A DNA stretch of 64,000 nt from Albidovulum sediminicola (GTDB lineage: Bacteria > Pseudomonadota > Alphaproteobacteria > Rhodobacterales > Rhodobacteraceae): assembly GCF_025751575.1 (NCBI RefSeq), contig NZ_JAOWLA010000016.1:1-64000 (forward strand). Direction: 5' to 3'. Shown here piece by piece: positions 18,798 to 28,375 of the stretch. The translations under genes were made by a program, and so were the position numbers. How positions within the stretch are numbered: position 1 is the stretch's first letter; every line of letters begins with the position of its first letter. Under the pieces are notes generated by a model. That model saw nothing but the letters and a program-made list of their open reading frames with translations, had not been told where the DNA came from and made no database searches.

Positions 18798-18842
18798 GTA
18801 TTTGGGCAATGAAGAAATGTCCGTTCATTCTGGCCCAAATAC
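18798..18842. repeat. Head-to-head pair of dispersed repeat tails
   Basis: GTATTTGGGC (18798-18807) and its exact reverse complement GCCCAAATAC (18833-18842) flank AATGAA (18808-18813) and TTCATT (18824-18829), so two copies of the same repeat tail face each other and could fold into a long hairpin. The same tail occurs at 25827-25874 (inside xdhB) and 63764-63828. The rest of 18717-18961 holds no credible gene. Confidence 0.75.
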
Positions 18843-18920
18843 TTCCGCCGGAGGCAGGCCGCACGAAGTGCCAGAAGGCTTGTGCGCGCGCCATGGCGCG
18901 GGCACGCAACTGAGAACGGG

Positions 18921-18947
18921 AAGGGCCCCGCGGACGGCGGGGCCCTT
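18921..18947 (-). terminator. Stem-loop terminator downstream of the purine operon
   Basis: AAGGGCCCCGC (18921-18931) and GCGGGGCCCTT (18937-18947) form a perfect 11-bp stem with loop GGACG, 15 nt after the stop of the minus-strand binding-protein gene. There is only a short T run, so the efficiency is uncertain. Confidence 0.7.
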
Positions 18948-18961
18948 AAAGCGCGGTGCGC

Positions 18962-20056
18962 TTATTGCGGAATGTCGCCGGTGACGCCTTCGATGTAGAA
19001 GCCCATGCCCAGCAGGTCGCCGTCGGGCGCGGTCTGGCCTTCGGCCAGCCAGGGAGAGCCGTCCTGCTTGTTGATCGGGCCGGTGAACGGGTGATAGCTG
19101 CCCGCCGCAATGGCGTCGCGTAGCGCCTCGGCCTCGGCCTTCACCTCGGCGGGGACGGCCTCGGTGATTTCTCCGATCAGGACTTCGCCGCCGGAGATGC
19201 CTTCCCAGGCGTCGACCTGTTCATAGCTGCCGTCCAGCAGGGCCCCAACGCGCTTCACGTAGTAGGGTGCCCAGTTGTCGATGATCGAGGCCACCCGCGG
19301 CGAGGGCTTGTACTCGGCCATGTCGGAGGCCTGCCCGAAGCCGATCACCGCGCCGTTCGACTTCGCCGCTTCCGCGAGCGGTGCGGTCGAATCGGTGTGG
19401 GAGGCGACGACATCCACGCCCTGTTCGATCATGGCCTTGGCGGCGTCGGCCTCTTTCGCCGGGTCGAACCAAGTATAGGCCCAGATCACGGTCAGTTCGA
19501 CATCCGGGTTCACCTGCTTGGCGTGGTGGAAGTAGGAGTTGATGCCCATCACCACTTCCGGGATCGGGAAGGATGCGATGTAGCCGATCTTGTTCGACTT
19601 GGTCATGCGGCCAGCGATCAGGCCCTCGATCGCACGCCCCTCGTAGAAGCGGGCGTTGTAGGTCGAGACATTGGCGCTGTCGCGTTTGAAGCCGGTCGCA
19701 TGTTCGAACATCACGTTGGAGAACTTCGCCGCGACGGCATTGGTCGCGTCCATGTAGCCGAAGGAGGTCGTGAAGATGATGTTGCAGCCACCGAGCGCCA
19801 TCTGGGTCAGGACGCGTTCGGCGTCCGCGCCTTCGGGTACGCTCTCCTGCCACTGGATCTCGACCTTGTCGCCATAGGTTTCCTGCACGGCCAGCGCGCC
19901 CTGGTGGTGCTGGAAGGTCCAGCCGCCGTCGCCGATCGGGCCGACATAGACGAAGCATGCCTTGACGTGGTCCATCGGCTCTCCGGCCATGGCGGTGCCG
20001 CCCAGGGCAAGCGCGAAGCCGGCGGCGGCCGTGGTCATGAGGGTTCTTCTGATCAT
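18962..20056 (-). CDS. BMP-family nucleoside/purine ABC transporter binding protein
   Basis: A 364-residue PnrA/BMP-type periplasmic binding protein. The mature protein begins after a signal peptide ending GGTAMAG, with no lipobox cysteine, so it is probably soluble. Visible family motifs are FVYVGPIGDGGWTFQHHQGA (ligand pocket), IIFTTSFGYMD, NKIGYIASFPIPEVVMGINS, and GVDVVASHTDSTAPLAEA. AGGAG directly abuts an ATG at 20062 but lies 6 nt before the ATG at 20056, so the latter is chosen. It is the last gene of the xdhABC-transporter cluster, 69 nt after the permease, and a hairpin terminator follows. Guanosine, xanthine or related purines are likely ligands by context. Confidence 0.85.
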   Translation of the reverse strand: MIRRTLMTTAAAGFALALGGTAMAGEPMDHVKACFVYVGPIGDGGWTFQHHQGALAVQETYGDKVEIQWQESVPEGADAERVLTQMALGGCNIIFTTSFGYMDATNAVAAKFSNVMFEHATGFKRDSANVSTYNARFYEGRAIEGLIAGRMTKSNKIGYIASFPIPEVVMGINSYFHHAKQVNPDVELTVIWAYTWFDPAKEADAAKAMIEQGVDVVASHTDSTAPLAEAAKSNGAVIGFGQASDMAEYKPSPRVASIIDNWAPYYVKRVGALLDGSYEQVDAWEGISGGEVLIGEITEAVPAEVKAEAEALRDAIAAGSYHPFTGPINKQDGSPWLAEGQTAPDGDLLGMGFYIEGVTGDIPQ

Positions 20057-20125
20057 TCTCATCTCCTGTTGGTGGGGCGGTGGCCCCGTTGAGGTACCCG
20101 TTTCGGGCTTTGGGTTTGCGCCGCC

Positions 20126-21058
20126 CTAACGGGCGGCGTGGAAATTCTGACCGAGAGATGCGGGTGCGTTCAGGCTTGCCCGGCCGCGGCCGGACGACAT
20201 GATCACCAGCACGACGATCGTTACCAGATACGGCGACATCGACAAGTACTCCACCGGAATGCCGGAGCCCGCCGCCTGCAGGTTGAGTTGCAGGACCGAG
20301 ATGCCGCCGAACAGGTAGGCACCGATCAGCACGCGCCAGGGGCGCCAGCTGGCGAAGACGACGATCGCGAGCGCGATCCAGCCGGCACCGGCCGTGATGC
20401 CGTCGACCCATTGCGGGACGCGCACCAGGCTCACATAGGCGCCGCCAAGGCCCGCCATCGCGCCGCCGAAGGCGATGCAGCCCAGGCGGATGCGGTTGAC
20501 CTTGTAGCCCAGCGCATGGGCAGCCTCGTGGCTTTCGCCGACCGCGCGGATGATCAGGCCAAGCCGGGTCGCGCGCAGCACCCACCAAACGCAAGCGACC
20601 AGCGCGATCGAGGCATAGACCATCCAGTCATGGCCGAAGACGATCGGGCCCAGGACCGGAATCTCGGCGAGCGGGCCGAAGGGAACCTTGGCCGTGACCG
20701 GCGGCTTGATGCCGTTGTAGCCCTGCCCCATGAGCGAGGAGAGGCCAAGCCCGAAGAGCGTCAGCGCAAGCCCGGTCGCCACCTGGTTGGCCAGCATGAC
20801 CTGGGTCAGGAAGGCGAAGACCAGGCTCAGCACCGCGCCCCCCGCCGCCCCCGCGGCGAAACCCGCGACCGGGCTTTGGGTGCCCACCGCGGCGATGAAG
20901 CCGCAGATTGCGCCGACGATCATCATCCCCTCGACCCCGAGGTTCAGGACGCCCGATTTCTCCACCACCAGTTCGCCGAGTGCTGCGAGCATGATCGGAA
21001 CCGCCGCCACCATCAGCGACGCGACGAGGATGACAGGATTGATGCCGCCGATATCCAT
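20126..21058 (-). CDS. Nucleoside/purine ABC transporter permease (second)
   Basis: A 310-residue BPD_transp_2-type permease with eight to ten hydrophobic segments, beginning MDIGGINPVILVASLMVAAV. The conserved ELVVEKSGVLNLGVEGMMIV and a later RVPQWVDGITAGAGWIALAI segment are typical of the YufQ/NupQ branch. Translation probably starts at the ATG at 21058, 6-7 nt after GGGGGT, overlapping the upstream stop; a GTG at 21061 is the alternative. It pairs with the preceding permease to form the channel. Confidence 0.88.
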   Translation of the reverse strand: MDIGGINPVILVASLMVAAVPIMLAALGELVVEKSGVLNLGVEGMMIVGAICGFIAAVGTQSPVAGFAAGAAGGAVLSLVFAFLTQVMLANQVATGLALTLFGLGLSSLMGQGYNGIKPPVTAKVPFGPLAEIPVLGPIVFGHDWMVYASIALVACVWWVLRATRLGLIIRAVGESHEAAHALGYKVNRIRLGCIAFGGAMAGLGGAYVSLVRVPQWVDGITAGAGWIALAIVVFASWRPWRVLIGAYLFGGISVLQLNLQAAGSGIPVEYLSMSPYLVTIVVLVIMSSGRGRASLNAPASLGQNFHAAR

Positions 21059-22146
21059 CACTTGACCCCCAGCAATGTGGTGCGGATGCGGAAGTTCGTC
21101 AGAACGTCAACGCCCAGCAGGAAGAACAGAAGCATGCCCTGGAAGACCTGGATGGCAGCCGAGGGCAGGCCGAGGTTGGTTGCCGCCATCTCGCCGCCGA
21201 CATAGGTCAGCGCCATGATGAAGCCCGCCAGCACGATGCCCAGCGGATTGAGGCGCCCGAGGAAGGCCACGATGATCGCGGTGAAGCCGTAGCCCACGTT
21301 GAAGTCGATGGAGATCTTGCCCGCCGGGCCCGTTACCTCGAACATTCCAGCGAGGCCCGCGAGCGCCCCCGAAAGCCCCATGCACAGCAAGACCAGACGC
21401 TCGGGCTTCACCCCGTGGAAGCGGGCGGCGCGCGGCGCTTGTCCGGCCAGCTTGATCTGGAAGCCCAGGATGTGCCGTTGCAGCAGGATATAGGCGGCAA
21501 CACCCATCAGCAGGGCGAAGACGCCGCCCCAGTGCAGCCCGCTGCCCGCGATCAGCTCGGGGTTCGACGCCGCCGGGAAGGAAGAACCCGAAAAGCTGCG
21601 GCTTCCGGGGAAGCCCGCGCCTTCAGGGTTCCTCAGGAACCCGGTCGAGGCCTTCGCCAGGATCGTTTCGGCCACATAGACCAGCATCAGCGACACGAGG
21701 ATCTCATTCGTGTTGAAGCGCGTCTTCAGGATCGCGGGGATCATCGCCCAGGCCCAGCCACCGAGCGCACCCGCGAGGATCATCACCGGGAAGATCAGGC
21801 GGCTTTCGGTCGGGTAGAGCGCCAGGCCCACCCCCGCGCCGCAGATGGCGCCCATGATGTACTGGCCCTCGGCGCCGATGTTCCAGATCCCGGCGCGGAA
21901 GCCCAGCGACAGGCCGATCGCGATCAGGATCAGCGGCCCCGCCTTCACAAGAAGCTGACCGCGCAGATACCAGGCGAATTCACCGAAAAGTGGGTCCCAG
22001 AAGATCGTCTTGATCACCGTGGCCGGGTTCTTGCCCAGAAGTGCAAACAGCAGGCCACCTGCGATCATCGTCAGCAGAACGGCAACGACCGGGGTCGCAT
22101 AAAGCCAGAAGCGCGAGGGGATGGGTCGTTTTTCAAGCCTCAACAT
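21058..22146 (-). CDS. Nucleoside/purine ABC transporter permease (first)
   Basis: A 362-residue BPD_transp_2-type permease of the YufP/NupP branch. The N terminus MLRLEKRPIPSRFWLYATPV is followed by about nine hydrophobic segments; the conserved GLSLGFRAGIWNIGAEGQYI segment sits near residue 105. GGAGGTGG precedes the ATG at 22146, which lies 14 nt inside the end of the ATPase gene, indicating coupled translation. Confidence 0.88.
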   Translation of the reverse strand: MLRLEKRPIPSRFWLYATPVVAVLLTMIAGGLLFALLGKNPATVIKTIFWDPLFGEFAWYLRGQLLVKAGPLILIAIGLSLGFRAGIWNIGAEGQYIMGAICGAGVGLALYPTESRLIFPVMILAGALGGWAWAMIPAILKTRFNTNEILVSLMLVYVAETILAKASTGFLRNPEGAGFPGSRSFSGSSFPAASNPELIAGSGLHWGGVFALLMGVAAYILLQRHILGFQIKLAGQAPRAARFHGVKPERLVLLCMGLSGALAGLAGMFEVTGPAGKISIDFNVGYGFTAIIVAFLGRLNPLGIVLAGFIMALTYVGGEMAATNLGLPSAAIQVFQGMLLFFLLGVDVLTNFRIRTTLLGVK

Positions 22147-23662
22147 GATGCGCCACCTCCATCCCGTGGGCACCGCCCATCATCAGTCCGATCTGGTCTA
22201 TGGTCAGGCCCTCGACCGGGCGGGGCTTGGTCAGGCGGCCCTCGTTCAGGACCGCGAACATGTCCGCGATCTCCAGCAGTTCGTCGAGGTCCTGGCTGAT
22301 CACCACCACCCCGGCGCCCTCGGCCGCGCGGTTCAGGATCGCCTGCCGGATCGCCGCCGCCGCCGCCGCATCCACGCCCCAGGTGGGCTGGTTGATCACG
22401 ATGACCTCGGGGCTCTGGTCAAGCTCGCGCCCGATCAGGAACTTTTGCAGGTTGCCGCCGGAGAGCGCCCGCGCGGCGACGTGGCTGCCGGGGGTGCGCA
22501 CGTCGTAGGTCTGGATCACCTCCTCGGCGAAGCCGCGCGTGGCGGCCCAGTCGATGAAGCCCCTGTGCGTCAGGTTCCGCCGGATCGCGCCGGTCAGAAG
22601 CGCGTTTTCCACCAGTGACATGTCCGGGGCCGCGGCATGGCCGTAGCGATCCTCGGGAGCGGCGACCAAGCCCGCCCGGCGGCGTTCGCCCGGTCCAAGG
22701 TCGCCCGCAGCGCGGCCATTGATGCGGATCTTGTCCGAGGCCACGCGCAATTCACCTGACAGGGCCAGCAGCAGTTCGTCCTGCCCGTTGCCCGCGACAC
22801 CCGCGATGCCCAGGACCTCGCCCCGCGCCACGGTGAAGGAGATGCCCTTGAGCGTCGTGCCGAAGGGAATGGGCGAGGCGGCCGACAGGTCCGTCACCCC
22901 CAGCACCACCTCGCCCTTGGCGCCCGCGCGGCGTTCCGGGGGCGTCAGGGTCGCGCCGACCATCAGTTCCGCCATCTCCCGCGCCGTGGTTTCGCGGGGC
23001 ACGCAACTGCCCACCACCTTGCCGCGCCTGAGGATCGTGGCCCCGTCGCAGAGCGTGCGGATCTCCTCAAGCTTGTGGGAGATGTAGAGGATCGCCGTCC
23101 CCTCGGATGAAAGCTGGCGCAGCGTCTTGAAGAGGATCTCCACCTCTTGCGGGGTGAGCACGCTGGTCGGCTCGTCCATGATCAGCAGCTTCGGGTCTTG
23201 AAGCAGGCAGCGGATGATCTCCACCCGCTGGCGTTCGCCCGCTGACAGGTCCCCCACCATGCGCGCGGGATCAAGCGGCAGGCCGTATTCCTCGGACACG
23301 GCGCGGATGCGCGCGGCCAGTTCCCGCATCGGTGGCGGGTTTTCCATGCCAAGCGCCACGTTTTCCGCGACGTTCAGCGCTTCGAACAGCGAGAAGTGCT
23401 GGAACACCATCGCCACGCCCGCCGCCCGCGCCTCGGACGGTTCCGACGGCGCGAAGGGCTTTCCGCGGAAGGTCAGCGTGCCCTCGTCGGGTTTGACGAG
23501 CCCGTAGATCATCTTGACCAGCGTCGACTTGCCCGCGCCGTTTTCCCCCAGCAGCGCGTGCACCTCGCCCACGCCGATCGAGAACGACACGTCCTCGTTG
23601 GCTTTCACGCCGGGATAGGACTTGCTTATCCCGTCGATCTTCAAAAGCGTTTCCCTTGTCAT
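22133..23662 (-). CDS. Nucleoside/purine ABC transporter ATPase (two ABC domains)
   Basis: A 509-residue double ABC ATPase resembling RbsA/YufO. The first domain has Walker A LLGENGAGKSTL, signature LSAGERQRVEIIRCLL and Walker B LLIMDEPTSVLTPQEVE; the second domain has a degenerate Walker A (GIAGVAGNGQDELLLALSG), signature ALSGGNLQKFLIGREL and Walker B EVIVINQPTWGVDAAA, where the usual Asp-Glu is Asn-Gln. Such asymmetry is normal for this family. The start at 23662 overlaps the xdhC stop as ATGA, which ties purine import to xanthine dehydrogenase on one transcript. Confidence 0.9.
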   Translation of the reverse strand: MTRETLLKIDGISKSYPGVKANEDVSFSIGVGEVHALLGENGAGKSTLVKMIYGLVKPDEGTLTFRGKPFAPSEPSEARAAGVAMVFQHFSLFEALNVAENVALGMENPPPMRELAARIRAVSEEYGLPLDPARMVGDLSAGERQRVEIIRCLLQDPKLLIMDEPTSVLTPQEVEILFKTLRQLSSEGTAILYISHKLEEIRTLCDGATILRRGKVVGSCVPRETTAREMAELMVGATLTPPERRAGAKGEVVLGVTDLSAASPIPFGTTLKGISFTVARGEVLGIAGVAGNGQDELLLALSGELRVASDKIRINGRAAGDLGPGERRRAGLVAAPEDRYGHAAAPDMSLVENALLTGAIRRNLTHRGFIDWAATRGFAEEVIQTYDVRTPGSHVAARALSGGNLQKFLIGRELDQSPEVIVINQPTWGVDAAAAAAIRQAILNRAAEGAGVVVISQDLDELLEIADMFAVLNEGRLTKPRPVEGLTIDQIGLMMGGAHGMEVAHHVEA

Positions 23663-24627
23663 CCCGCGCTATCCTTCCCGGTTCCGGCCTTCTCTGTTCG
23701 GGCCTTGGCGGTTTTCAGTGTGATCAGTTCGGCGGCGACCCCCAGGGCGATGGCCTGCGGATGCTTGCCAAGCCGCGGGTCGCCGATCGGGCAGCGGATA
23801 TCTGCGATCCGTTGCGGCGTATGGCCCAGAGCCGAAAGACGGGAGCGGAAGCGCGCCCATTTCGTCTCCGACCCGATCAGGCCCAGGCTCGCGAACCCAT
23901 GGGCCAGCAGCCGGTGGCAAAGGTCGAGATCGAGCGTGTGCGAGAATGTTAGGACCAGATGGTCGGCGTCCTCAGGCGCCTCCGCCACAAGCTCGGCGGG
24001 GTTGGTCGCGATCCTCTGCACCACGCCCCCGGGCAGGTCGGGAAACCGGCTGGCATCGGTGTCGATCCAGGTTAGCCGGAACCCCGGCAGGGGGCGCATG
24101 ACCTCCACGATGGCGCGGCCGACATGGCCTGCGCCCCAGATCCAGATCTCGCGCAGCGGGCGCGTTACGGGCTCCACGAACCAACCCTGCACGATGCGCG
24201 GGACGGGGGTGAAGCCCTCGCCGCGCGCGCGCTTCAGGATGCGCGCGACCGCCATGTGCAGGACGCCCTCGGTCCCGGGCAAGGGCCGGGCGATGACGCT
24301 TTCACCGGCTGTGTGCGCCAGCCGGGACGCATCCCAGCGCTCGGACAAAAGCGTGACGGCCCCGCCGCAACACTGGTTCAGTGCCGGGCCAAGCGGCATC
24401 CGGTCCAGCCGCGCCACCTTGCTCTCGGCCAGCATCGCGCGGGCCCGTGCGGCGGCCTCGAACTCCAGCGCGCCGCCGCCGACCGTTCCCGCCTGCCCGC
24501 CGGCCCAGACCAGCATCGCCGCGCCCACCTCGCGCGGGGCCGATCCGGCGACCTCGGCCACAACGACCCGGACCACCGGCCCATGAGCCGCGATCACGCG
24601 GGCCAGGTCTTCCCGATCGAAGCTCAT
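23659..24627 (-). CDS. xdhC: Xanthine dehydrogenase accessory protein
   Basis: A 322-residue XdhC-type chaperone that binds molybdenum cofactor, promotes its sulfuration and inserts it into Xdh[17 protein letters not shown], the AEVAGSAPREVGAAMLVW strand, GTVGGGALEFEA and the cysteine pair in ALNQCCGGAVTLL (Moco-binding family feature) are visible, followed by a C-terminal Rossmann-like domain (IWIWGAGHVGRAIVEVM). The start at 24627 overlaps the xdhB stop as ATGA. Third gene of xdhABC. Confidence 0.93.
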   Translation of the reverse strand: MSFDREDLARVIAAHGPVVRVVVAEVAGSAPREVGAAMLVWAGGQAGTVGGGALEFEAAARARAMLAESKVARLDRMPLGPALNQCCGGAVTLLSERWDASRLAHTAGESVIARPLPGTEGVLHMAVARILKRARGEGFTPVPRIVQGWFVEPVTRPLREIWIWGAGHVGRAIVEVMRPLPGFRLTWIDTDASRFPDLPGGVVQRIATNPAELVAEAPEDADHLVLTFSHTLDLDLCHRLLAHGFASLGLIGSETKWARFRSRLSALGHTPQRIADIRCPIGDPRLGKHPQAIALGVAAELITLKTAKARTEKAGTGKDSAG

Positions 24628-27014
24628 GCCAGCCCCCGTGCGCGCTTGACGGCGGCCAGGACCGCCTCGGCGGTCGCGGGTGCCTGAAGGTCGGGGTAGT
24701 GCGGCCCGCAGGCCGCGCAAGCCTGTGACAGCGCCATGAAGACCGAGATGCCATGCATGAACGGCGGCTCGCCCACGGCTTTCGAGCGGTAGATCGTCTC
24801 CTCCCGGTTCGCGCCGTCGTAAAGGGCGACGTTGAAGACGCGCGGCCGGTCCGAACAGGCCGGGATCTTGTAGGTCGAGGGCGCGTGTGTCCTGAGCCGC
24901 CCCTTCTCGTCCCAGACCAGTTCCTCGGTCGTCAGCCACCCCGCGCCCTGGACATAGGCGCCCTCGACCTGCCCGATGTCGATCGCCGGGTTCAGGCTGG
25001 CGCCCGCGTCGTGCAGGATGTCGGTGCGCAGGATGCGGTTCTCGCCCGTCAGCGTGTCGATCACGACCTCGGAGACGGAGGCCCCGTAGGAGAAGTAGTA
25101 GAACGGCCGCCCGCGCCCGGCCTTGCGGTCCCAGGTGATCTTGGGCGTGGCGTAAAACCCGGTCTGCGACAGGCTGACCCGTCCCATGTAGCAGCGCGCG
25201 GCGGCCTCGGCGAAGCTCATGTCCTCGCCGCCGACCAACACGCGGCCCCCCTCGAAACGCACCGCGGCGGGCGCGCTCTGATGTTGCTGGGCCAGGTATT
25301 CCGCCATCCGGGCCCGGATGCGGTCGCAGGCATCCTTGACCGCCATCCCGTTCAGGTCCGACCCCGAGGACGCCGCCGTGGCCGAGGTGTTCGGGACCTT
25401 CGCGGTGTCGGTCGCGGTGATCATCACGGCGTCCACGTCGACCCCGAAGGCGGCCGCCGCGACCTGGCTGACCTTGCGGAACAGACCCTGTCCCATCTCG
25501 GTCCCGCCATGGTTCAGATGGATCGACCCGTCCTGGTAGACATGGACCAGCGCGCCCGCCTGGTTCAGATGCGTCAGCGTGAAGGAGATGCCGAACTTGA
25601 CCGGGGTCAACGCGATCCCACGCTTCAGGATCGGGCTCTGCCGGTTCCAGGCCGTGATCTCATCACGGCGCGCGGCCAGCCCCGCCTCGGCCTCAAGCCG
25701 CGCGACAAGGCCGTTCAGGATGAAATCCTCGACCGGCATGTGGTAGGGCGTCGTCTGCGTGAGGCCCGCGGACCCGTCCGGCACGAACCCCTCCGCCCCT
25801 TCCGAGGTCAGATCGACCCGTCCGCCCTTCATTCTGGCCGAAGTACTCCGGGGGTCCGGGGGCAGAGCCCCCGGCATCTCCGCATAGAAATTGCGCTTGC
25901 GCACCTCGGTCGGGGCAAGGCCCATAGCATGGGCGATGTGGTCCATCACCCGCTCGATCCCGATCATCCCCTGCGGGCCGCCGAAGCCGCGGTAGGCTGT
26001 CGCGGACTGGGTGTTGGTCCTCAGCCGGTGGCTCTCGATCCGGACGTGGTCGAGGTTGTAGGCGTTGTCGGCATGCAGCATCGCCCGGTCCGCGACCGGC
26101 AGGCTCAGATCCATCGACCAGCCGCAGCGGGCCAGTTGCAGGAACTCGATCCCCTGGATCTTCCCCCCGGCATCGACGCCCACGCGGTAGTCGATCCGGA
26201 AATCATGGCGCTTTCCGGTGATCGTCATGTCGTCGTCGCGGTCGTAGCGCATCTTTGCCGGGCGCCCCAGCAGACGCGCCACCAGCGCGCAGGACACCGC
26301 CAGCGCGTTGCCCTGGCTTTCCTTGCCGCCAAAGCCGCCGCCCATGCGGCGGATCTCGACGCGCACGGCATTCATCGGCAAGCCCAACGCCTCGGCCACC
26401 TTGTGCTGGATCTCGGTCGGGTGCTGGGTCGAGGACTGGACGATCACGCCGCCCTCGGCGGGCAGCGCCAGCGCCGCCTGGCCCTCCAGGTAGAAATGTT
26501 CCTGCCCGCCCATGGTGAAGGATCCCTCGATCACCTGGGGTGCGCCCGCGATGGCCGTGGCCGCATCGCCCTTGGACCAGACCACCGGCCCGCCCTCGAA
26601 GCGGCTGTCCGCCGCCAGCGCCTGGTCCACCGTCAGGATCGCGGGCTTCTCGCGGTAGTCGATCCGTGCCTTGCGTGCGGCCTTGCGCGCCTGAAGGTGG
26701 CTTTCGGCCACGACAAGGAAGATCGGCTGGCCGACGTAGTGCACCGTGCCCGTCGCCAGAAGCGGCTCATCATGGGCCGAGGGGGAGACATCGTTGGCAA
26801 ACGGCAGGTCCTCGGCGGTCCAGACCGCGACCACGCCCGGCGCGGCCTTCACCGCCGACAGGTCCATCGCGGTGATGTCGCCATGCGCGGCGGAGGAAAG
26901 CCCGAAGGCCAGGTGCAGCGCGTTCGCCGGCAGCGCCACGTCGTCGATGTAGCGGGCCGCGCCGGTTACATGCAGTTCGGCGCTGTCGTGGGGGACGGGT
27001 TTCGCGACGCTCAT
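24624..27014 (-). CDS. xdhB: Xanthine dehydrogenase molybdopterin-binding subunit, with in-frame repeat insertion
   Basis: A 796-residue Moco subunit that hydroxylates hypoxanthine and xanthine to urate. Active-site residues match the Rhodobacter capsulatus numbering I recall: Glu232 (GGKESQG), Arg310 (PVADR) and, near the C terminus, the catalytic Glu in [10 protein letters not shown], here Glu749 instead of 730. The 19-residue shift arises between 310 and the C terminus, exactly where residues 381-396 ([16 protein letters not shown]) are encoded by a copy of the dispersed repeat (25827-25874). The reading frame is kept, so the enzyme may still work. The start at 27014 overlaps the xdhA stop as ATGA. 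Confidence 0.93.
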   Translation of the reverse strand: MSVAKPVPHDSAELHVTGAARYIDDVALPANALHLAFGLSSAAHGDITAMDLSAVKAAPGVVAVWTAEDLPFANDVSPSAHDEPLLATGTVHYVGQPIFLVVAESHLQARKAARKARIDYREKPAILTVDQALAADSRFEGGPVVWSKGDAATAIAGAPQVIEGSFTMGGQEHFYLEGQAALALPAEGGVIVQSSTQHPTEIQHKVAEALGLPMNAVRVEIRRMGGGFGGKESQGNALAVSCALVARLLGRPAKMRYDRDDDMTITGKRHDFRIDYRVGVDAGGKIQGIEFLQLARCGWSMDLSLPVADRAMLHADNAYNLDHVRIESHRLRTNTQSATAYRGFGGPQGMIGIERVMDHIAHAMGLAPTEVRKRNFYAEMPGALPPDPRSTSARMKGGRVDLTSEGAEGFVPDGSAGLTQTTPYHMPVEDFILNGLVARLEAEAGLAARRDEITAWNRQSPILKRGIALTPVKFGISFTLTHLNQAGALVHVYQDGSIHLNHGGTEMGQGLFRKVSQVAAAAFGVDVDAVMITATDTAKVPNTSATAASSGSDLNGMAVKDACDRIRARMAEYLAQQHQSAPAAVRFEGGRVLVGGEDMSFAEAAARCYMGRVSLSQTGFYATPKITWDRKAGRGRPFYYFSYGASVSEVVIDTLTGENRILRTDILHDAGASLNPAIDIGQVEGAYVQGAGWLTTEELVWDEKGRLRTHAPSTYKIPACSDRPRVFNVALYDGANREETIYRSKAVGEPPFMHGISVFMALSQACAACGPHYPDLQAPATAEAVLAAVKRARGLA
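25827..25874 (-). repeat. Dispersed rhodobacterial repeat inside xdhB
   Basis: Read on the minus strand, the element has a GGGGGCTCTGCCCCC palindrome, then a CCCCCGGAGTACTT box and a GGCCAGAATGAAG tail, the layout of the repeat at 63764-63828 and at 18798-18842. Such elements normally sit between genes; here the copy lies in the xdhB coding frame and adds residues 381-396. Confidence 0.75.
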
Positions 27015-28375
27015 GCCTGCACCTCCAGCACTGAGGCGACGGCCCCCTGGCTTTCGTGGAAATAACGGACCAGCATGTTCCGTGCCGTTTCCAGCCGGTA
27101 GGCCGCCGAGGCGCGCATGTCGGTCATGGGGGTGAAGTCCTGCGCGAAGGCGGGCAATGCCGCCTCGACCGTCGCCAGCGTCCAGTCGCGACCGCTCAGC
27201 GCGGCCTCGACCGCCGCCGCGCGCTTGGGGATGCCCGCCATGCCGCCGAAGGCGATCCGCGCAGCCGTCACCCGGCCGCCCTCCCGCATGATGTTGAAAC
27301 AGCCGCAGACGGCCGAGATGTCCTGGTCGAAGCGCTTGGACAGCTTGTAGCAGGCGAGGTCCGGCACGCCGGCGGGGATCGTCACGGCCTCGACGAATTC
27401 GCCGGGCTGGCGGTCCTGCTTGCGGTAATCGAGGAAGAAGGCCTCCAACGGCAGGTCGCGCCGGGCATTGCCCTTGCGCAGGTGCAGGGTCGCGCCCATC
27501 GCGATCAGCGCTGGCGGCGTATCCCCGATGGGCGAGCCGTTGGCGATGTTGCCGCCAAGGGTCGCGGCCCCGCGCACCTGTTCCGAGGCAAAGCGGCGCA
27601 GAAGTTCGGCCAGTGCGGGGTGGAAGGGGGCGACGGCCTCGCGTAGCGCGGCAATCGTGACACCCGCGCCGACGCGCAGCCCGCCCTGCACCGCCTCGAT
27701 CTGCTGAAGGTCCTCGCAGGCATGCAGGAACGCGACCTCGGGCAGGTCGCGCAGATCCTTGTTGACCCATAGGCCCACGTCGGTGGCGCCTGCGATCAGC
27801 GTGGCTTCGGGATGCGCTTCATACCAGGTTGCGAGCTCGTCCGCCGTTGCCGGGGCGCAGGGGGCGGGACCATCAAGCGACGTCGGCCGGTCCTGTACCC
27901 AGGCAGGAACGGGCTCGCCCGCCACGGCTTCCGCCGCGCGCACGATCGGGGCGTAGCCGGTGCAGCGGCAGAGGTTCCCCGCCAGGTAGCCGTCGTGATC
28001 GGTGGCCCCGTTGCGGTGCGCAGTGGCCATCGACATCACGAAGCCCGGGGTGCAGAAGCCGCACTGGCTGCCGTGCTTGTCGATCATCGCCTTCTGGACC
28101 GGGTGCAGCTCGCCCTTGGGGCCGGTCAGCCCCTCGACCGTGCGCACCGCCTTGCCGTGCAACTGCGGCAGGAACAGGATGCAGGCATTCAGTGCCCGGG
28201 TGCCGTCGGCGTCGGTCACCATCACGGTGCAGGCGCCGCAGTCGCCCTCGTTGCAACCCTCCTTTGTGCCCTTGAGACCGCGATCGTCGCGCAGCCAATC
28301 CAACAGTGTCCGCGTCGGGTTGTCGGCCGACACGCGGACAGGCGTTCCATTCAACAGAAACGCGATGTCGTTCAT
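27011..28375 (-). CDS. xdhA: Xanthine dehydrogenase FeS/FAD subunit
   Basis: A 454-residue small subunit carrying two [2Fe-2S] clusters and FAD. The N-terminal ferredoxin cysteines are Cys41, 46, 49 and 65 ([11 protein letters not shown]); the second cluster uses Cys105, 108, 136 and 138 ([12 protein letters not shown] and NLCRCTG). The FAD domain begins near [14 protein letters not shown] and contains [19 protein letters not shown]. The start at 28375 ([15 protein letters not shown]) is the family start, although its ribosome binding site is weak; the 38-residue open extension lacks homology. First gene of the xdhABC-importer operon. Confidence 0.94.
   Translation of the reverse strand: MNDIAFLLNGTPVRVSADNPTRTLLDWLRDDRGLKGTKEGCNEGDCGACTVMVTDADGTRALNACILFLPQLHGKAVRTVEGLTGPKGELHPVQKAMIDKHGSQCGFCTPGFVMSMATAHRNGATDHDGYLAGNLCRCTGYAPIVRAAEAVAGEPVPAWVQDRPTSLDGPAPCAPATADELATWYEAHPEATLIAGATDVGLWVNKDLRDLPEVAFLHACEDLQQIEAVQGGLRVGAGVTIAALREAVAPFHPALAELLRRFASEQVRGAATLGGNIANGSPIGDTPPALIAMGATLHLRKGNARRDLPLEAFFLDYRKQDRQPGEFVEAVTIPAGVPDLACYKLSKRFDQDISAVCGCFNIMREGGRVTAARIAFGGMAGIPKRAAAVEAALSGRDWTLATVEAALPAFAQDFTPMTDMRASAAYRLETARNMLVRYFHESQGAVASVLEVQA

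Noticed and set aside
18713-18913. 66-codon frame after DUF1491
   Set aside because: It runs through the dispersed repeat hairpin, has a Lys/Arg/Ala composition without homology and no ribosome binding site.
24753-27065. Long open frame (770 codons) on the plus strand opposite xdhB/xdhC
   Set aside because: It is a shadow of the GC-rich xdh genes: composition is dominated by Arg/Gly/Pro/Asp/His, and it has no recognisable domain, while the minus strand has intact XdhB and XdhC.
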